From assembly GCF_900589395.1 (NCBI RefSeq), contig NZ_UUIS01000067.1, positions 62,001-126,000 of the forward strand: a stretch of DNA of 64,000 nucleotides, in the 5' to 3' direction. The stretch comes from Pseudomonas viridiflava. Its GTDB lineage: Bacteria; Pseudomonadota; Gammaproteobacteria; Pseudomonadales; Pseudomonadaceae. Position 1 is the first letter of the stretch; every line of letters starts with the position of its first letter. A program made the position numbers and the translations under genes. Of this stretch, positions 39,858 through 48,106 are shown one piece after another. The notes under the pieces were generated by a model, which was given only the letters and a program-made list of their open reading frames with translations, ran no database searches and was not told the DNA's origin.

Positions 39858-42620
39858 TCAGTGTGCCTCGTCCCAGTTATCACCCACGCCTACATCCACC
39901 ACCAACGGCACATCCAGTTGCGCCGCACCGCTCATGTGCGGGCGAATCTCTTCGCTGATGCGCTCGACCAGGTCCTCGCGCACTTCCAGCACCAGTTCGT
40001 CGTGCACCTGCAGGATCACCCGGGCGTCCAGGCCTGATTCGTTGAGCCAGGTGTTCACCGCCACCATGGCTTTCTTGATGATGTCGGCCGCCGTGCCCTG
40101 CATCGGCGCGTTGATCGCCGTGCGTTCGGCGCCGGCACGCAGTTGCGGCTTGTCGGAGTTGATGTCCGGCAGGTACAGGCGCCGGCCGAACAGGGTTTCG
40201 ACGTAGCCCTTCTCGGCGGCCTGCTCGCGGGTGCGCTCCATGTACTCGCGCACGCCGGGGTAGCGGGCAAAGTAACGGTCGATGTAGGCCTTGGCCTGCT
40301 TGCCGTCGACACCGATCTGGCGCGCCAGGCCCTGGGCGCCCATGCCGTAGATCAGACCGAAGTTGATCGCCTTGGCGCTGCGGCGCTGGTCGTTGGTGAC
40401 TTGATCGAGCTCGACGCCGAACACCTCGGCGGCGGTGGCCCGGTGCACGTCCAGGCCGTTCTGGAAGGCATGCAGCAAGCCTTCGTCCTTGGCCAGGTGG
40501 GCCATGATCCGCAGTTCGATCTGCGAATAGTCCGCTGCCAGCAGCTTGTAGCCCGGCGAGGCGATGAAGGCCTGGCGAATGCGCCGGCCTTCGGCGGTGC
40601 GCACCGGGATGTTCTGCAGGTTCGGTTCGCTGGAGGAGAAGCGCCCCGTGGCCGCGCCGGCCTGATTGTAGGAGGTGTGCACGCGCCCGGTGCGCGGGTT
40701 GATCTGCCCTGGCAGGGTGTCGGTGTAGGTGCTTTTCAGCTTGCTGATCGAGCGGTATTGCAACAGCAGCGTAGGCAGTTCATGGCCCTGCTCGGACAGC
40801 TTGACCAGCACCTCTTCGGAGGTCGACGGCTTGCCGGTCGGGGTCTTGCCCAGCACCGGCAGTTGCAGCTTGTCGTAGAGGATCTTGCCCAATTGGGTCG
40901 GCGAGCCGAGGTTGAACTCTTCGCCGGCCAGCTCGAAGGCCTGGCGCTCCAGCTCGACCATCTTGTTGCCCAGCTCGACGCTCTGCACGCCCAGCAGCCT
41001 GGCGTCGACCCGTGCCCCCTCGCGCTCGATCTGCGCCAGCACCGGCACCAGCGGCATCTCGATGTCGCTCAGCACTGTGCCCAGGCCGTCTTCGGCCTTG
41101 AGTTTTTCAGCCAGCACCTGGTGCAGGCGCAGGGTCACATCGGCGTCTTCGGCGGCATAGGGGCCGGCCTGTTCCAGGGCGATCTGGTCGAAGGTCAGCT
41201 GTTTTTTGCCCTTGCCGGCGATCTCGGTGAAGCTGATGGTCTTCTGGCCCAGGTACTTGAGAGCCAGACTGTCCATGTCGTGGGCAGTGGCCACCGAGTT
41301 GAGCACATACGACTCGAGCATGGTGTCGAACGCCACGCCGCGCACGGTGATGCCGTTGGCGTGGTCACCGCCGATGGCGCAGTTGGCGAGGATATTGATG
41401 TCGTACTTGGCGTTCTGCCCGACCTTGGCCTTGGCCGGGTCTTCGAGCAGCGGCTTGAGCGCCCGCAGCACGGCGTCGCGGTCCAGTTGGTCGGGCACGC
41501 CCATGTAGGAGTGGGTCAGCGGGATATAGGCCGCTTCACCGGGCTTGACCGCAAACGACAGGCCGACCAGTTGCGCCTTTTGCGCATCCAGGCCGGTGGT
41601 CTCGGTGTCGAAGGCGATCAGCTCGGCCTTGTTCAGCTTGTCCAGCCAGGCGTCGAAGCGCGCCTGATCGAGGATGGTTTCGTAGCCGCTGTGGTCGCTG
41701 GGCGCCACCTCGGGCTGGACGATTTCCTGGCCGGAGCGGCGCGCATCGCGCTCCACATCGTTGATCCAGCTCTTGAACTCCAGCTCGGTGTACAGCTCGA
41801 TGAGCTTTTCGCGGTCCGGCTCGCCGATCACCAGCTCATCGAGTTTCACGTCCAGTGGCACGTCGATCTTGATGGTCGCCAGCTCATAAGACAGAAACGC
41901 CATGTCGCGGTGCTCGGCCAGCTTGGCGCCCAGGGTCTTGGCACCGCGGATCGGCAGGGCAGCCACGGCGTCGAGGTCGGCGTACAGCTCGGCCAGCCCG
42001 CCGCCGATGCCGACCAGCAAGGCGGTGGCGGTCTTTTCGCCCACGCCCGGCACGCCGGGAATGTTGTCGACCTTGTCGCCCATCAGGGCCAGGAAATCGA
42101 TGATGTGCTCGGGACCGACGCCGAATTTCTCTTTCACGCCAGCCACGTCCAGCACGCTACCGGTCATGGTGTTGACCAGCGTAATGTGGCCGTCGACCAG
42201 CTGCGCCATGTCCTTGTCGCCGGTCGAGATGATCACCGGGCGCTGGGCGGCAGCGCTACTGCGCGCCAGGGTGCCGATCACGTCGTCGGCCTCGACCCCT
42301 TCGACGCACAACAGCGGATAGCTCAGGGCTTTCACACAGGCATGCAACAGGTCGACCTGCACCCGCAGGTCATCGGGCATGCTCGGCCGGTTGGCCTTGT
42401 AGTCGGCAAACAGCTCGTCGCGAAAGGTCCCGCCCTTGGCGTCGAACACCACCGCGAACGGGCTGCCCGGATACTGCTTGCGCAGGCTCTTGAGCATGTT
42501 CAGCACACCCTTGACCGCCCCGGTGGGCAAGCCCTTGGAGGTGGTCAATGGCGGCAGGGCGTGAAAGGCGCGGTACAGGTAGGACGAACCGTCCACCAGG
42601 ACGAGGGGTGCTTGGCTCAT
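39858..42620 (-). CDS. polA: DNA polymerase I
   Basis: 920 residues from the ATG at 42620 (MSQAPLVLVDGSSYLYRAFHAL). N-terminal 5'-3' exonuclease (about 1-290), intact 3'-5' proofreading domain (AFDTETTGLDAQKAQLVGLS; YDINILANC) and family A polymerase with EPNLQNIPVRT, motif A DYSQIELRIMAHL, motif B RRSAKAINFGLIYGM and motif C QVHDELVLEV. Functions in Okazaki fragment maturation and repair. Full length. Confidence 0.98.
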   Translation of the reverse strand: MSQAPLVLVDGSSYLYRAFHALPPLTTSKGLPTGAVKGVLNMLKSLRKQYPGSPFAVVFDAKGGTFRDELFADYKANRPSMPDDLRVQVDLLHACVKALSYPLLCVEGVEADDVIGTLARSSAAAQRPVIISTGDKDMAQLVDGHITLVNTMTGSVLDVAGVKEKFGVGPEHIIDFLALMGDKVDNIPGVPGVGEKTATALLVGIGGGLAELYADLDAVAALPIRGAKTLGAKLAEHRDMAFLSYELATIKIDVPLDVKLDELVIGEPDREKLIELYTELEFKSWINDVERDARRSGQEIVQPEVAPSDHSGYETILDQARFDAWLDKLNKAELIAFDTETTGLDAQKAQLVGLSFAVKPGEAAYIPLTHSYMGVPDQLDRDAVLRALKPLLEDPAKAKVGQNAKYDINILANCAIGGDHANGITVRGVAFDTMLESYVLNSVATAHDMDSLALKYLGQKTISFTEIAGKGKKQLTFDQIALEQAGPYAAEDADVTLRLHQVLAEKLKAEDGLGTVLSDIEMPLVPVLAQIEREGARVDARLLGVQSVELGNKMVELERQAFELAGEEFNLGSPTQLGKILYDKLQLPVLGKTPTGKPSTSEEVLVKLSEQGHELPTLLLQYRSISKLKSTYTDTLPGQINPRTGRVHTSYNQAGAATGRFSSSEPNLQNIPVRTAEGRRIRQAFIASPGYKLLAADYSQIELRIMAHLAKDEGLLHAFQNGLDVHRATAAEVFGVELDQVTNDQRRSAKAINFGLIYGMGAQGLARQIGVDGKQAKAYIDRYFARYPGVREYMERTREQAAEKGYVETLFGRRLYLPDINSDKPQLRAGAERTAINAPMQGTAADIIKKAMVAVNTWLNESGLDARVILQVHDELVLEVREDLVERISEEIRPHMSGAAQLDVPLVVDVGVGDNWDEAH

Positions 42621-42694
42621 GAGCAGAATCAACCTTTTCGGCAGGGTCGGCGCTAGAATGCGTGGACCGTAGACAACAAAAGGACAAGGTTATC

Positions 42695-42982
42695 ATGCGC
42701 ACGCTCAATCGCCTGTTCGTGACCTGCGTACTGCTGAGCGTGCCCCTGCTGGCCGTGGCGGCAGAAGAAGCACCGTCCGCCGACCCGGAAGTGACGATCC
42801 GCACCGACGGCGACCGAACCATCCAGGAGTATCGCCAGAATGGTTTTCTGTATGCGGTCAAGATCACACCCAAGCACGGCAAACCGTATTTTCTGGTCCG
42901 TGCCGATGGCACCAGTCCCAACTTCATTCGTTCGGACCAACCGGACATGCTGATCCCGCAGTGGGAAATATTCAGCTGGTAA
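42695..42982 (+). CDS. DUF2782 small exported protein
   Basis: 95 residues from the ATG at 42695. Signal peptide (MRTLNRLFVTCVLLSVPLLAVAAEE) and a short mature domain with QEYRQNGFLYAVKITPKHGKPYFLVRADGTSPNF, as in DUF2782. Located between polA and thrB, the usual position in Pseudomonas; 36 bp before thrB, so probably cotranscribed. Function unknown. Confidence 0.85.
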   Translation: MRTLNRLFVTCVLLSVPLLAVAAEEAPSADPEVTIRTDGDRTIQEYRQNGFLYAVKITPKHGKPYFLVRADGTSPNFIRSDQPDMLIPQWEIFSW

Positions 42983-43018
42983 CCTTTACATTCATTATTT
43001 GAGCTGGCAGTCGCTGAT

Positions 43019-43969
43019 ATGTCCGTCTTTACCCCCCTGACCCGGCCCGAGCTGGAAACCTTTCTTTCGGCTTACGGGCTTGGTCGCCTGCTTGACTATC
43101 AGGGCATCGCCGCCGGTAGCGAGAACACCAACTACTTCATCAGCCTGGAGCAGGGCGAGTTCGTCCTGACCCTGGTCGAACGCGGGCCGGTGCAGGAAAT
43201 GCCGTTCTTCATCGACCTGCTCGATGTGCTGCATGACGCCAACCTGCCGGTGCCCTACGCCTTGCGCACCACCGAAGGCGCGGCCCTGCGCGAGCTCAAG
43301 GGCAAGCCTGCGTTGCTGCAGCCCCGCCTGTCGGGCAAGCACATCCAGCAACCCAACGCCCAGCACTGCATCGCCATCGGCGAGCTGCAGGCCGGCCTGC
43401 ACCTGGCCACCCGCGACAAGGTGCTGGAGCGCAAGACCGACCGGGGCCTGGAGTGGATGCTCAGCGAGGGACGCAACTTTCTTTCGCACCTGGGCGCGCC
43501 ACAGGCCGCCTTGCTGGACGCCACGCTGCAAGAAATCGAAACGCACTTTGCCGCGATTCTGGCATTGCCACGCGCCAACCTGCATGCCGACCTGTTCCGC
43601 GACAACGCGCTGTTCGAAGGCACGCACCTGACCGGGGTGATCGACTTCTACAATGCCTGCTCGGGGCCGATGCTGTATGACCTGGCCATTGCCCTGAACG
43701 ACTGGTGTTCGCACGATGACGGCCAACTGGACCTGCCCCGCGCCCGGGCCTTCCTGGGCGCCTACGCGGCGCGTCGACCGTTCACCGCCGCCGAAGCACA
43801 GCTGTGGCCGGTGATGCTGCGCATTGCCTGCGTGCGCTTCTGGCTGTCACGCCTGATCGCTGCCGAAACCTTTGCCGGGCAGGACGTGCTGATCCACGAT
43901 CCGGCCGAATTCGAACAACGCCTGCAACAGCGCCAGGACGTAAGCCTGGCGTTGCCGATGGCGCTGTAG
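43019..43969 (+). CDS. thrB: homoserine kinase (type II, APH fold)
   Basis: 316 residues. Phosphorylates L-homoserine with ATP in threonine synthesis. It belongs to the aminoglycoside-phosphotransferase-like ThrB found in Pseudomonas, not the GHMP type. Catalytic loop NLHADLFRDNALF (Asp and Asn) and the metal-binding VIDFYNACSG are conserved, with GSENTNYFI in the N lobe. ThrC is not in the window. Confidence 0.95.
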   Translation: MSVFTPLTRPELETFLSAYGLGRLLDYQGIAAGSENTNYFISLEQGEFVLTLVERGPVQEMPFFIDLLDVLHDANLPVPYALRTTEGAALRELKGKPALLQPRLSGKHIQQPNAQHCIAIGELQAGLHLATRDKVLERKTDRGLEWMLSEGRNFLSHLGAPQAALLDATLQEIETHFAAILALPRANLHADLFRDNALFEGTHLTGVIDFYNACSGPMLYDLAIALNDWCSHDDGQLDLPRARAFLGAYAARRPFTAAEAQLWPVMLRIACVRFWLSRLIAAETFAGQDVLIHDPAEFEQRLQQRQDVSLALPMAL

Positions 43970-43984
43970 GATCCCGCACAACCC

Positions 43985-44030
43985 CGTAGGACCGGCTTTA
44001 GCCGGGAACGGTGGCGCTGCGGTCCTACGG
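43985..44030. repeat. REP hairpin after thrB
   Basis: CGTAGGACCGGCTTTAGCCG and the facing GCGGTCCTACGG form an inverted pair in the gap between convergent thrB and znuA. May help end both transcripts, although no T-run is present. Confidence 0.65.
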
Positions 44031-44046
44031 GAATGAAGTCGCCGGG

Positions 44047-45018
44047 CTAGAGGCTTTCCAGACAGCCGGCCAGATCGTTGCCGAGTTTTTCCAGCAATTG
44101 CTCATAGCCCCGGGCGGTGGCCTCGGTATAGCCGCCCAGCGCGTCGAGTTCGGCCAGTTTGACCGGCAGGCCGGCGGTCAGGGTCTCGGCCAGTTTCGGG
44201 CGCAGCGGCGGCTCGCTGAACACGCACGTTGTGCCCGACTCTTTCAGGCGCTCGCGCATCGCGGCGACATGCTTGGCACCCGGCTGCACTTCGCTGGCGA
44301 CGCTGAACACCCCGGTGTGCCTGAGGCCGTAGGCCTGCTCGAAATAGTCATAGGCTTCGTGAAACACGAACCAAGGCTTGTCGCCCACACCGCTGACCCG
44401 TGCCTTGATGCGTGCATCCAGAGCATCGAGGCGCTGCTCGAAAGCCTTGGCGTTGCTGGCATAGCGGGCGGCATTGGCCGGATCGGCGGCACTCAGGTCG
44501 GCGGCCATCTTCGCGGCGATCACCCGCGCGTTGACGGTCGACAGCCACAGGTGCGAATCCAGGCTGCCAGGGCGGTGATCATGGTCGTGCTCTTCATAGC
44601 CCGGATCCTGATGGTCATGGCCGTGATCGTCATGCTCATGGTCATGATCGGCATGCGAGGTCTGGTCGGCGGCAAAATGCCTCAGCTTCATGCCGGGCAA
44701 ATCCTGCACTGCCACGGTAGGCAGGCTGCGATTGCCCAGTACACGGGGCAGAAAGCCTTCCATGTCCGGGCCGATCCAATACAGCAGATCGACATCACCC
44801 ACCCGCCGTACGTCGGACGGACGCAGGGCGTAATGATGCGGCGAAGCACCGGGCGGCAACAGCACATCGGGCTGGCCGACGCCGTCCTGAACCGCCGCGG
44901 CAATCAGTTGCAGCGGCTTGATGCTGGTCAGGACCTTGACGTCGGCCTGGACGGTGGCAGCGGCCGACAAGCCGGCAGCCAGTACGAGAGATGTAAAAAG
45001 TCGGCGCACGCGAAACAC
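44047..45018 (-). CDS. znuA: zinc ABC transporter substrate-binding protein
   Basis: 323 residues with a signal peptide (ends near TVQA-DVKV). Cluster A-I periplasmic protein: His of PGASPHHYALRPSD, a His/Asp-rich loop at about 122-148 (HADHDHEHDDHGHDH...) and later His/Glu/Asp ligands. Captures Zn2+ for ZnuBC. Divergent from zur-znuCB; the 58-bp gap holds a Zur-type box at 45038-45050. Confidence 0.95.
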   Translation of the reverse strand: MFRVRRLFTSLVLAAGLSAAATVQADVKVLTSIKPLQLIAAAVQDGVGQPDVLLPPGASPHHYALRPSDVRRVGDVDLLYWIGPDMEGFLPRVLGNRSLPTVAVQDLPGMKLRHFAADQTSHADHDHEHDDHGHDHQDPGYEEHDHDHRPGSLDSHLWLSTVNARVIAAKMAADLSAADPANAARYASNAKAFEQRLDALDARIKARVSGVGDKPWFVFHEAYDYFEQAYGLRHTGVFSVASEVQPGAKHVAAMRERLKESGTTCVFSEPPLRPKLAETLTAGLPVKLAELDALGGYTEATARGYEQLLEKLGNDLAGCLESL

Positions 45019-45037
45019 TCATATCGGGCAGGAACGG

Positions 45038-45050
45038 GTAACATAATAAC
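45038..45050. promoter_or_regulatory. Zur box between znuA and zur
   Basis: GTAACATAATAAC is a near-palindrome matching the Pseudomonas Zur pattern GTTATA-n-TATAAC with a few changes. In the 58-bp divergent gap it can repress both znuA and zur-znuCB when zinc is plentiful. Confidence 0.65.
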
Positions 45051-45076
45051 GTCTCCAGCCAATATCGTCGCCGCCC

Positions 45077-45559
45077 ATGCCTATTACTCCCCTGGCCAGT
45101 CGCCCTCACGATCACTCCCACTGCGTGCACAGCGCCCTGACCGTGGCCGACACACTGTGCGCCGGCAAGGGCCTGCGCCTGACCGCCCTGCGCCGTCGCG
45201 TCCTGGAACTGGTCTGGCAAAGCCACAAGCCGCTGGGTGCCTATGACATCCTGGGCGTACTCAGCGAAGAAGACGGTCGCCGTGCTGCTCCGCCGACCGT
45301 TTATCGGGCACTGGATTTCCTGCTCGAGCACGGCCTGGTGCACCGCATCTCTTCACTCAACGCCTTTACCGGCTGCAACCACCCGACCCACGCGCACCAG
45401 GGCCAGTTCCTGATCTGTCGCCAGTGCCATGCGGCCATCGAGCTGCAACACCCGGCCATCAGTGACGCGGTGGTCAATGCCGCCACCGAAGTGGGCTTTG
45501 CGGTCGAGGGCCAGACCATCGAGATCGTCGGCGTGTGCGCCGGGTGCAAGGTGGCCTGA
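45077..45559 (+). CDS. zur: zinc uptake regulator Zur
   Basis: 160 residues, Fur family. Winged helix (LRLTALRRRVLELVWQSHKPLGAYDIL ... PPTVYRALDFLLEHGLVHRI) and dimerisation domain with CNHPTHAHQGQFLICRQCHA and a terminal CAGC: two CxxC structural zinc pairs. Represses zinc uptake genes when zinc-loaded. Its stop shares one base with the znuC start (TGATG). Confidence 0.93.
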   Translation: MPITPLASRPHDHSHCVHSALTVADTLCAGKGLRLTALRRRVLELVWQSHKPLGAYDILGVLSEEDGRRAAPPTVYRALDFLLEHGLVHRISSLNAFTGCNHPTHAHQGQFLICRQCHAAIELQHPAISDAVVNAATEVGFAVEGQTIEIVGVCAGCKVA

Positions 45560-46365
45560 TGAGCACACCCCTGATCCGCCTGGAACAGGTGGCGGTCACC
45601 CTCTCCGGGCAGAGCGTGCTGGACAACATCGCGCTGAGCGTCAGCCCCGGCGAGATCGTCACCCTGATAGGTCCCAACGGCGCCGGCAAGACCACCCTGG
45701 TGCGGGCCGTACTCGGCCTGCTGGCGCCGACCTCCGGCAGCGTCTGGCGCAAGCCGAAGCTGCGCGTGGGCTACATGCCGCAAAAACTGCACGTCGACCA
45801 GACCCTGCCGCTGTCGGTGCTGCGCTTCCTGCGCCTGGTGCCGGGCGTCGACCGCGCCAAGGCCATGGCCGCGCTGGAAGAAGTCGGCGCCGGCAAGGTC
45901 ATCGACAGCCCGCTGCAAGGCATTTCCGGCGGCGAGATGCAGCGCGTGCTGCTGGCCCGGGCGCTGTTGCGCGAGCCGGAACTGCTGGTGCTCGACGAGC
46001 CGGTGCAAGGCGTGGATGTCGCCGGGCAAGCCGAGCTGTACAGCCTGATCACGCGCCTGCGCGACCGCCACGGCTGTGGCGTGCTGATGGTCTCGCATGA
46101 CCTGCACCTGGTGATGAGCACCACCGACCAGGTGGTGTGCCTGAACCGCCACGTCTGCTGTTCCGGGCACCCCGAGCAGGTCAGTCATGACCCGGCGTTC
46201 GTCGAGCTGTTCGGCCACAACGCCCCGAGTTTGGCGATCTATCACCACCACCACGACCATGCCCACGACCTGCATGGCGAGGTGGTCGACGAGGCGGCAA
46301 CAGGCGCCCCGCGTTTCAAACCCCACGTTCCACACGTTCATGGAGACGGCTGCAAGCATGGCTGA
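45559..46365 (+). CDS. znuC: zinc ABC transporter ATP-binding protein
   Basis: 268 residues from the ATG at 45559. Walker A GPNGAGKTT, signature ISGGEMQRVLLARAL, Walker B LLVLDEPVQGVD. A His-rich C-terminal extension (HHHHDHAHDLHGE ... HVPHVHGDGCKHG) may hold or sense zinc. Overlaps znuB by 8 bp. Confidence 0.95.
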   Translation: MSTPLIRLEQVAVTLSGQSVLDNIALSVSPGEIVTLIGPNGAGKTTLVRAVLGLLAPTSGSVWRKPKLRVGYMPQKLHVDQTLPLSVLRFLRLVPGVDRAKAMAALEEVGAGKVIDSPLQGISGGEMQRVLLARALLREPELLVLDEPVQGVDVAGQAELYSLITRLRDRHGCGVLMVSHDLHLVMSTTDQVVCLNRHVCCSGHPEQVSHDPAFVELFGHNAPSLAIYHHHHDHAHDLHGEVVDEAATGAPRFKPHVPHVHGDGCKHG

Positions 46366-47146
46366 TTTTCTTATGTACGCCTTGCTCGCCGGCATTGCCC
46401 TGGCCCTGGTTGCAGGTCCCCTGGGTTCTTTCGTGGTGTGGCGGCGCATGGCTTATTTTGGCGACACCCTGTCGCATGCCGCCCTGCTCGGGGTGGCGCT
46501 GGGCTTTCTGCTCGACATCAGCCCGACCGTGGCGGTGACCGTCGGCTGCCTGCTGCTGGCCATCCTGCTGGTGACCCTGCAACAGCGCCAGCCACTGGCC
46601 AGCGACACCCTGCTGGGTATCCTGGCGCCCAGCACCCTGTCGCTGGGGCTGGTGGTGCTCAGCTTCATGCATGAGGTGCGCATCGACCTGATGGCCTACC
46701 TGTTCGGCGACCTGCTGGCGATCAGCCCCACCGACCTGGCGTGGATCCTGGGCGGCAGTGCGCTGGTGCTGGCGTTGATCGTGGCGCTGTGGCGGCCATT
46801 GCTGGCCGTGACCGTGCACGAGGAACTGGCCCGCGTCGAAGGCCTGCCGGTGCTGACCCTGCGCCTGACCATGATGCTGTTGATGGCCGTGGTGATTGCC
46901 GTGGCGATGAAGATCGTCGGGGTGCTGTTGATCACCTCGCTGCTGATCATTCCGGCCGCCGCGGCCCAGCGCCATGCCCGCTCGCCGGAGCAGATGGCCC
47001 TGGGCGCCAGCATGCTGGGCGTGGTGGCGGTGTGTGCCGGGCTGACGCTTTCCTGGTTCAAGGACACCCCGGCTGGGCCCTCGATTGTGGTCGCGGCGGC
47101 GGGGCTGTTCCTGCTCAGTTTTGTTCTCCCCCGGCGGTCGGTGTAG
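46358..47146 (+). CDS. znuB: zinc ABC transporter permease
   Basis: 262 residues from the ATG at 46358 (MADFLMYALLAGIALALVAGPLGSFVVWRRM). Family 3 metal permease with 7-8 helices and LGFLLDISPTVAVTV, FGDLLAISPTDLAWI, MKIVGVLLITSLLIIPAAAAQR typical of ZnuB. The longer frame from 46187 is the shadow of znuC. Confidence 0.95.
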   Translation: MADFLMYALLAGIALALVAGPLGSFVVWRRMAYFGDTLSHAALLGVALGFLLDISPTVAVTVGCLLLAILLVTLQQRQPLASDTLLGILAPSTLSLGLVVLSFMHEVRIDLMAYLFGDLLAISPTDLAWILGGSALVLALIVALWRPLLAVTVHEELARVEGLPVLTLRLTMMLLMAVVIAVAMKIVGVLLITSLLIIPAAAAQRHARSPEQMALGASMLGVVAVCAGLTLSWFKDTPAGPSIVVAAAGLFLLSFVLPRRSV

Positions 47147-47184
47147 ACTTGCTCGTTTTTTGCGCAATCAAGAGAATCGCAGGA

Positions 47185-47904
47185 ATGAAGCTGCCCGCCT
47201 CCCGTCGTCTGCTGCTAGTCGCATTTTCCGTGCTGCTGGGTGCCTGCCAAGGCACGCCACCGGCAGGCGTTGCCGCGCCCTCGGCGCAGCCGACGGACAG
47301 GTTTGTCGTGCTTGAACAGAGCATTGCTGGCAATGAACTGGCCACGGCCGAAGACCAGCTGGCCGCGCTGCAAGCAACTGCACCGCAAGATCCACGCCTT
47401 GAGCAGTTGCAGCGCCAGCTGGCCGAGGCCTACCTGAGCCGCAGCCAGATCGGTCTGCAAAAGGGTGATGTGAATGCCGCCACCACCGCCCTGAGCCGCG
47501 CCCGGGCGCTGATGCCCACGGCGCCGGCCCTGACCAGCGGCGTCAACGGCGCCATCGCGCAGGCGCGCAAGGCTGAGCTGGAAAAAGCCGAGGCCGAGCT
47601 GCGCGCCGCCGAGGCACGGCGCGTTGCCCGGCTGGTCGACCTGGACGCACCGAGCACGGTCATCGAGTTGAACACCACGGACATCGCCCGGATGCGCAAG
47701 CAACTGGACGCGATTGCCAGCGACATCGTCAACTTCAATTGCGATGTGCTGATCGAAGTGCCACGCACGGCCGACTACCCGTGGCTGGCGAACCTGCTGG
47801 GCAAACGGGTGACCCGGATCAATCCGAATTTCGAGCTCGACCTGCATCGGCAGATCGACCGCCACCAGCCGGCCCGGATTGTCCTGACGCCTGCCCGCCT
47901 CTGA
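47185..47904 (+). CDS. lipoprotein with helical repeat region, unknown function
   Basis: 239 residues from the ATG at 47185. Lipobox LLGACQG after a short signal, then a TPR-like helical part (about 35-110) and a charged Ala/Glu coiled-coil segment (KAELEKAEAELRAAEARRVARLVDLD). The C-terminal 70 residues contain LNTTDIARMRKQLDAIASDIVNFNCDVLIEV and resemble an OmpA-type phosphate-loop remnant, but I do not claim this. It follows znuB by 38 bp, as PA5502 does in P. aeruginosa. Link to zinc uptake unproven. Confidence 0.75.
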   Translation: MKLPASRRLLLVAFSVLLGACQGTPPAGVAAPSAQPTDRFVVLEQSIAGNELATAEDQLAALQATAPQDPRLEQLQRQLAEAYLSRSQIGLQKGDVNAATTALSRARALMPTAPALTSGVNGAIAQARKAELEKAEAELRAAEARRVARLVDLDAPSTVIELNTTDIARMRKQLDAIASDIVNFNCDVLIEVPRTADYPWLANLLGKRVTRINPNFELDLHRQIDRHQPARIVLTPARL

Positions 47905-47948
47905 ACAAGCCGCTCGACCAAGCGGACGTGCCAGTCTGAACTGACCTT

Positions 47949-48018
47949 ATCGCCGGCAAGCCGCCTCCCACAGTGTCGGTGTCCGACTGGACACCTCTGG
48001 GAGGCGGCTTGCCGCGAT
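47949..48018. repeat. REPIN of the GTGGGAGGCGGCTTGCC family
   Basis: ATCGCCGGCAAGCCGCCTCC faces TGGGAGGCGGCTTGCCGCGA with a 30-bp centre. Between the lipoprotein gene and katE. Confidence 0.8.
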
Positions 48019-48106
48019 GACGGACAGGCACAGCTCTGCATCGCCCCGTCTGGCCCCGTCGCCTGGGGACGCCCTTCAACAACGTTCACCCAGGCGCGCG
48101 ACTCAA

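Noticed and set aside
40143..42656. An 837-codon open frame opposite polA
   Set aside because: Antisense shadow of polA with a Val/Gly/Gln-rich composition; polA is complete and conserved.
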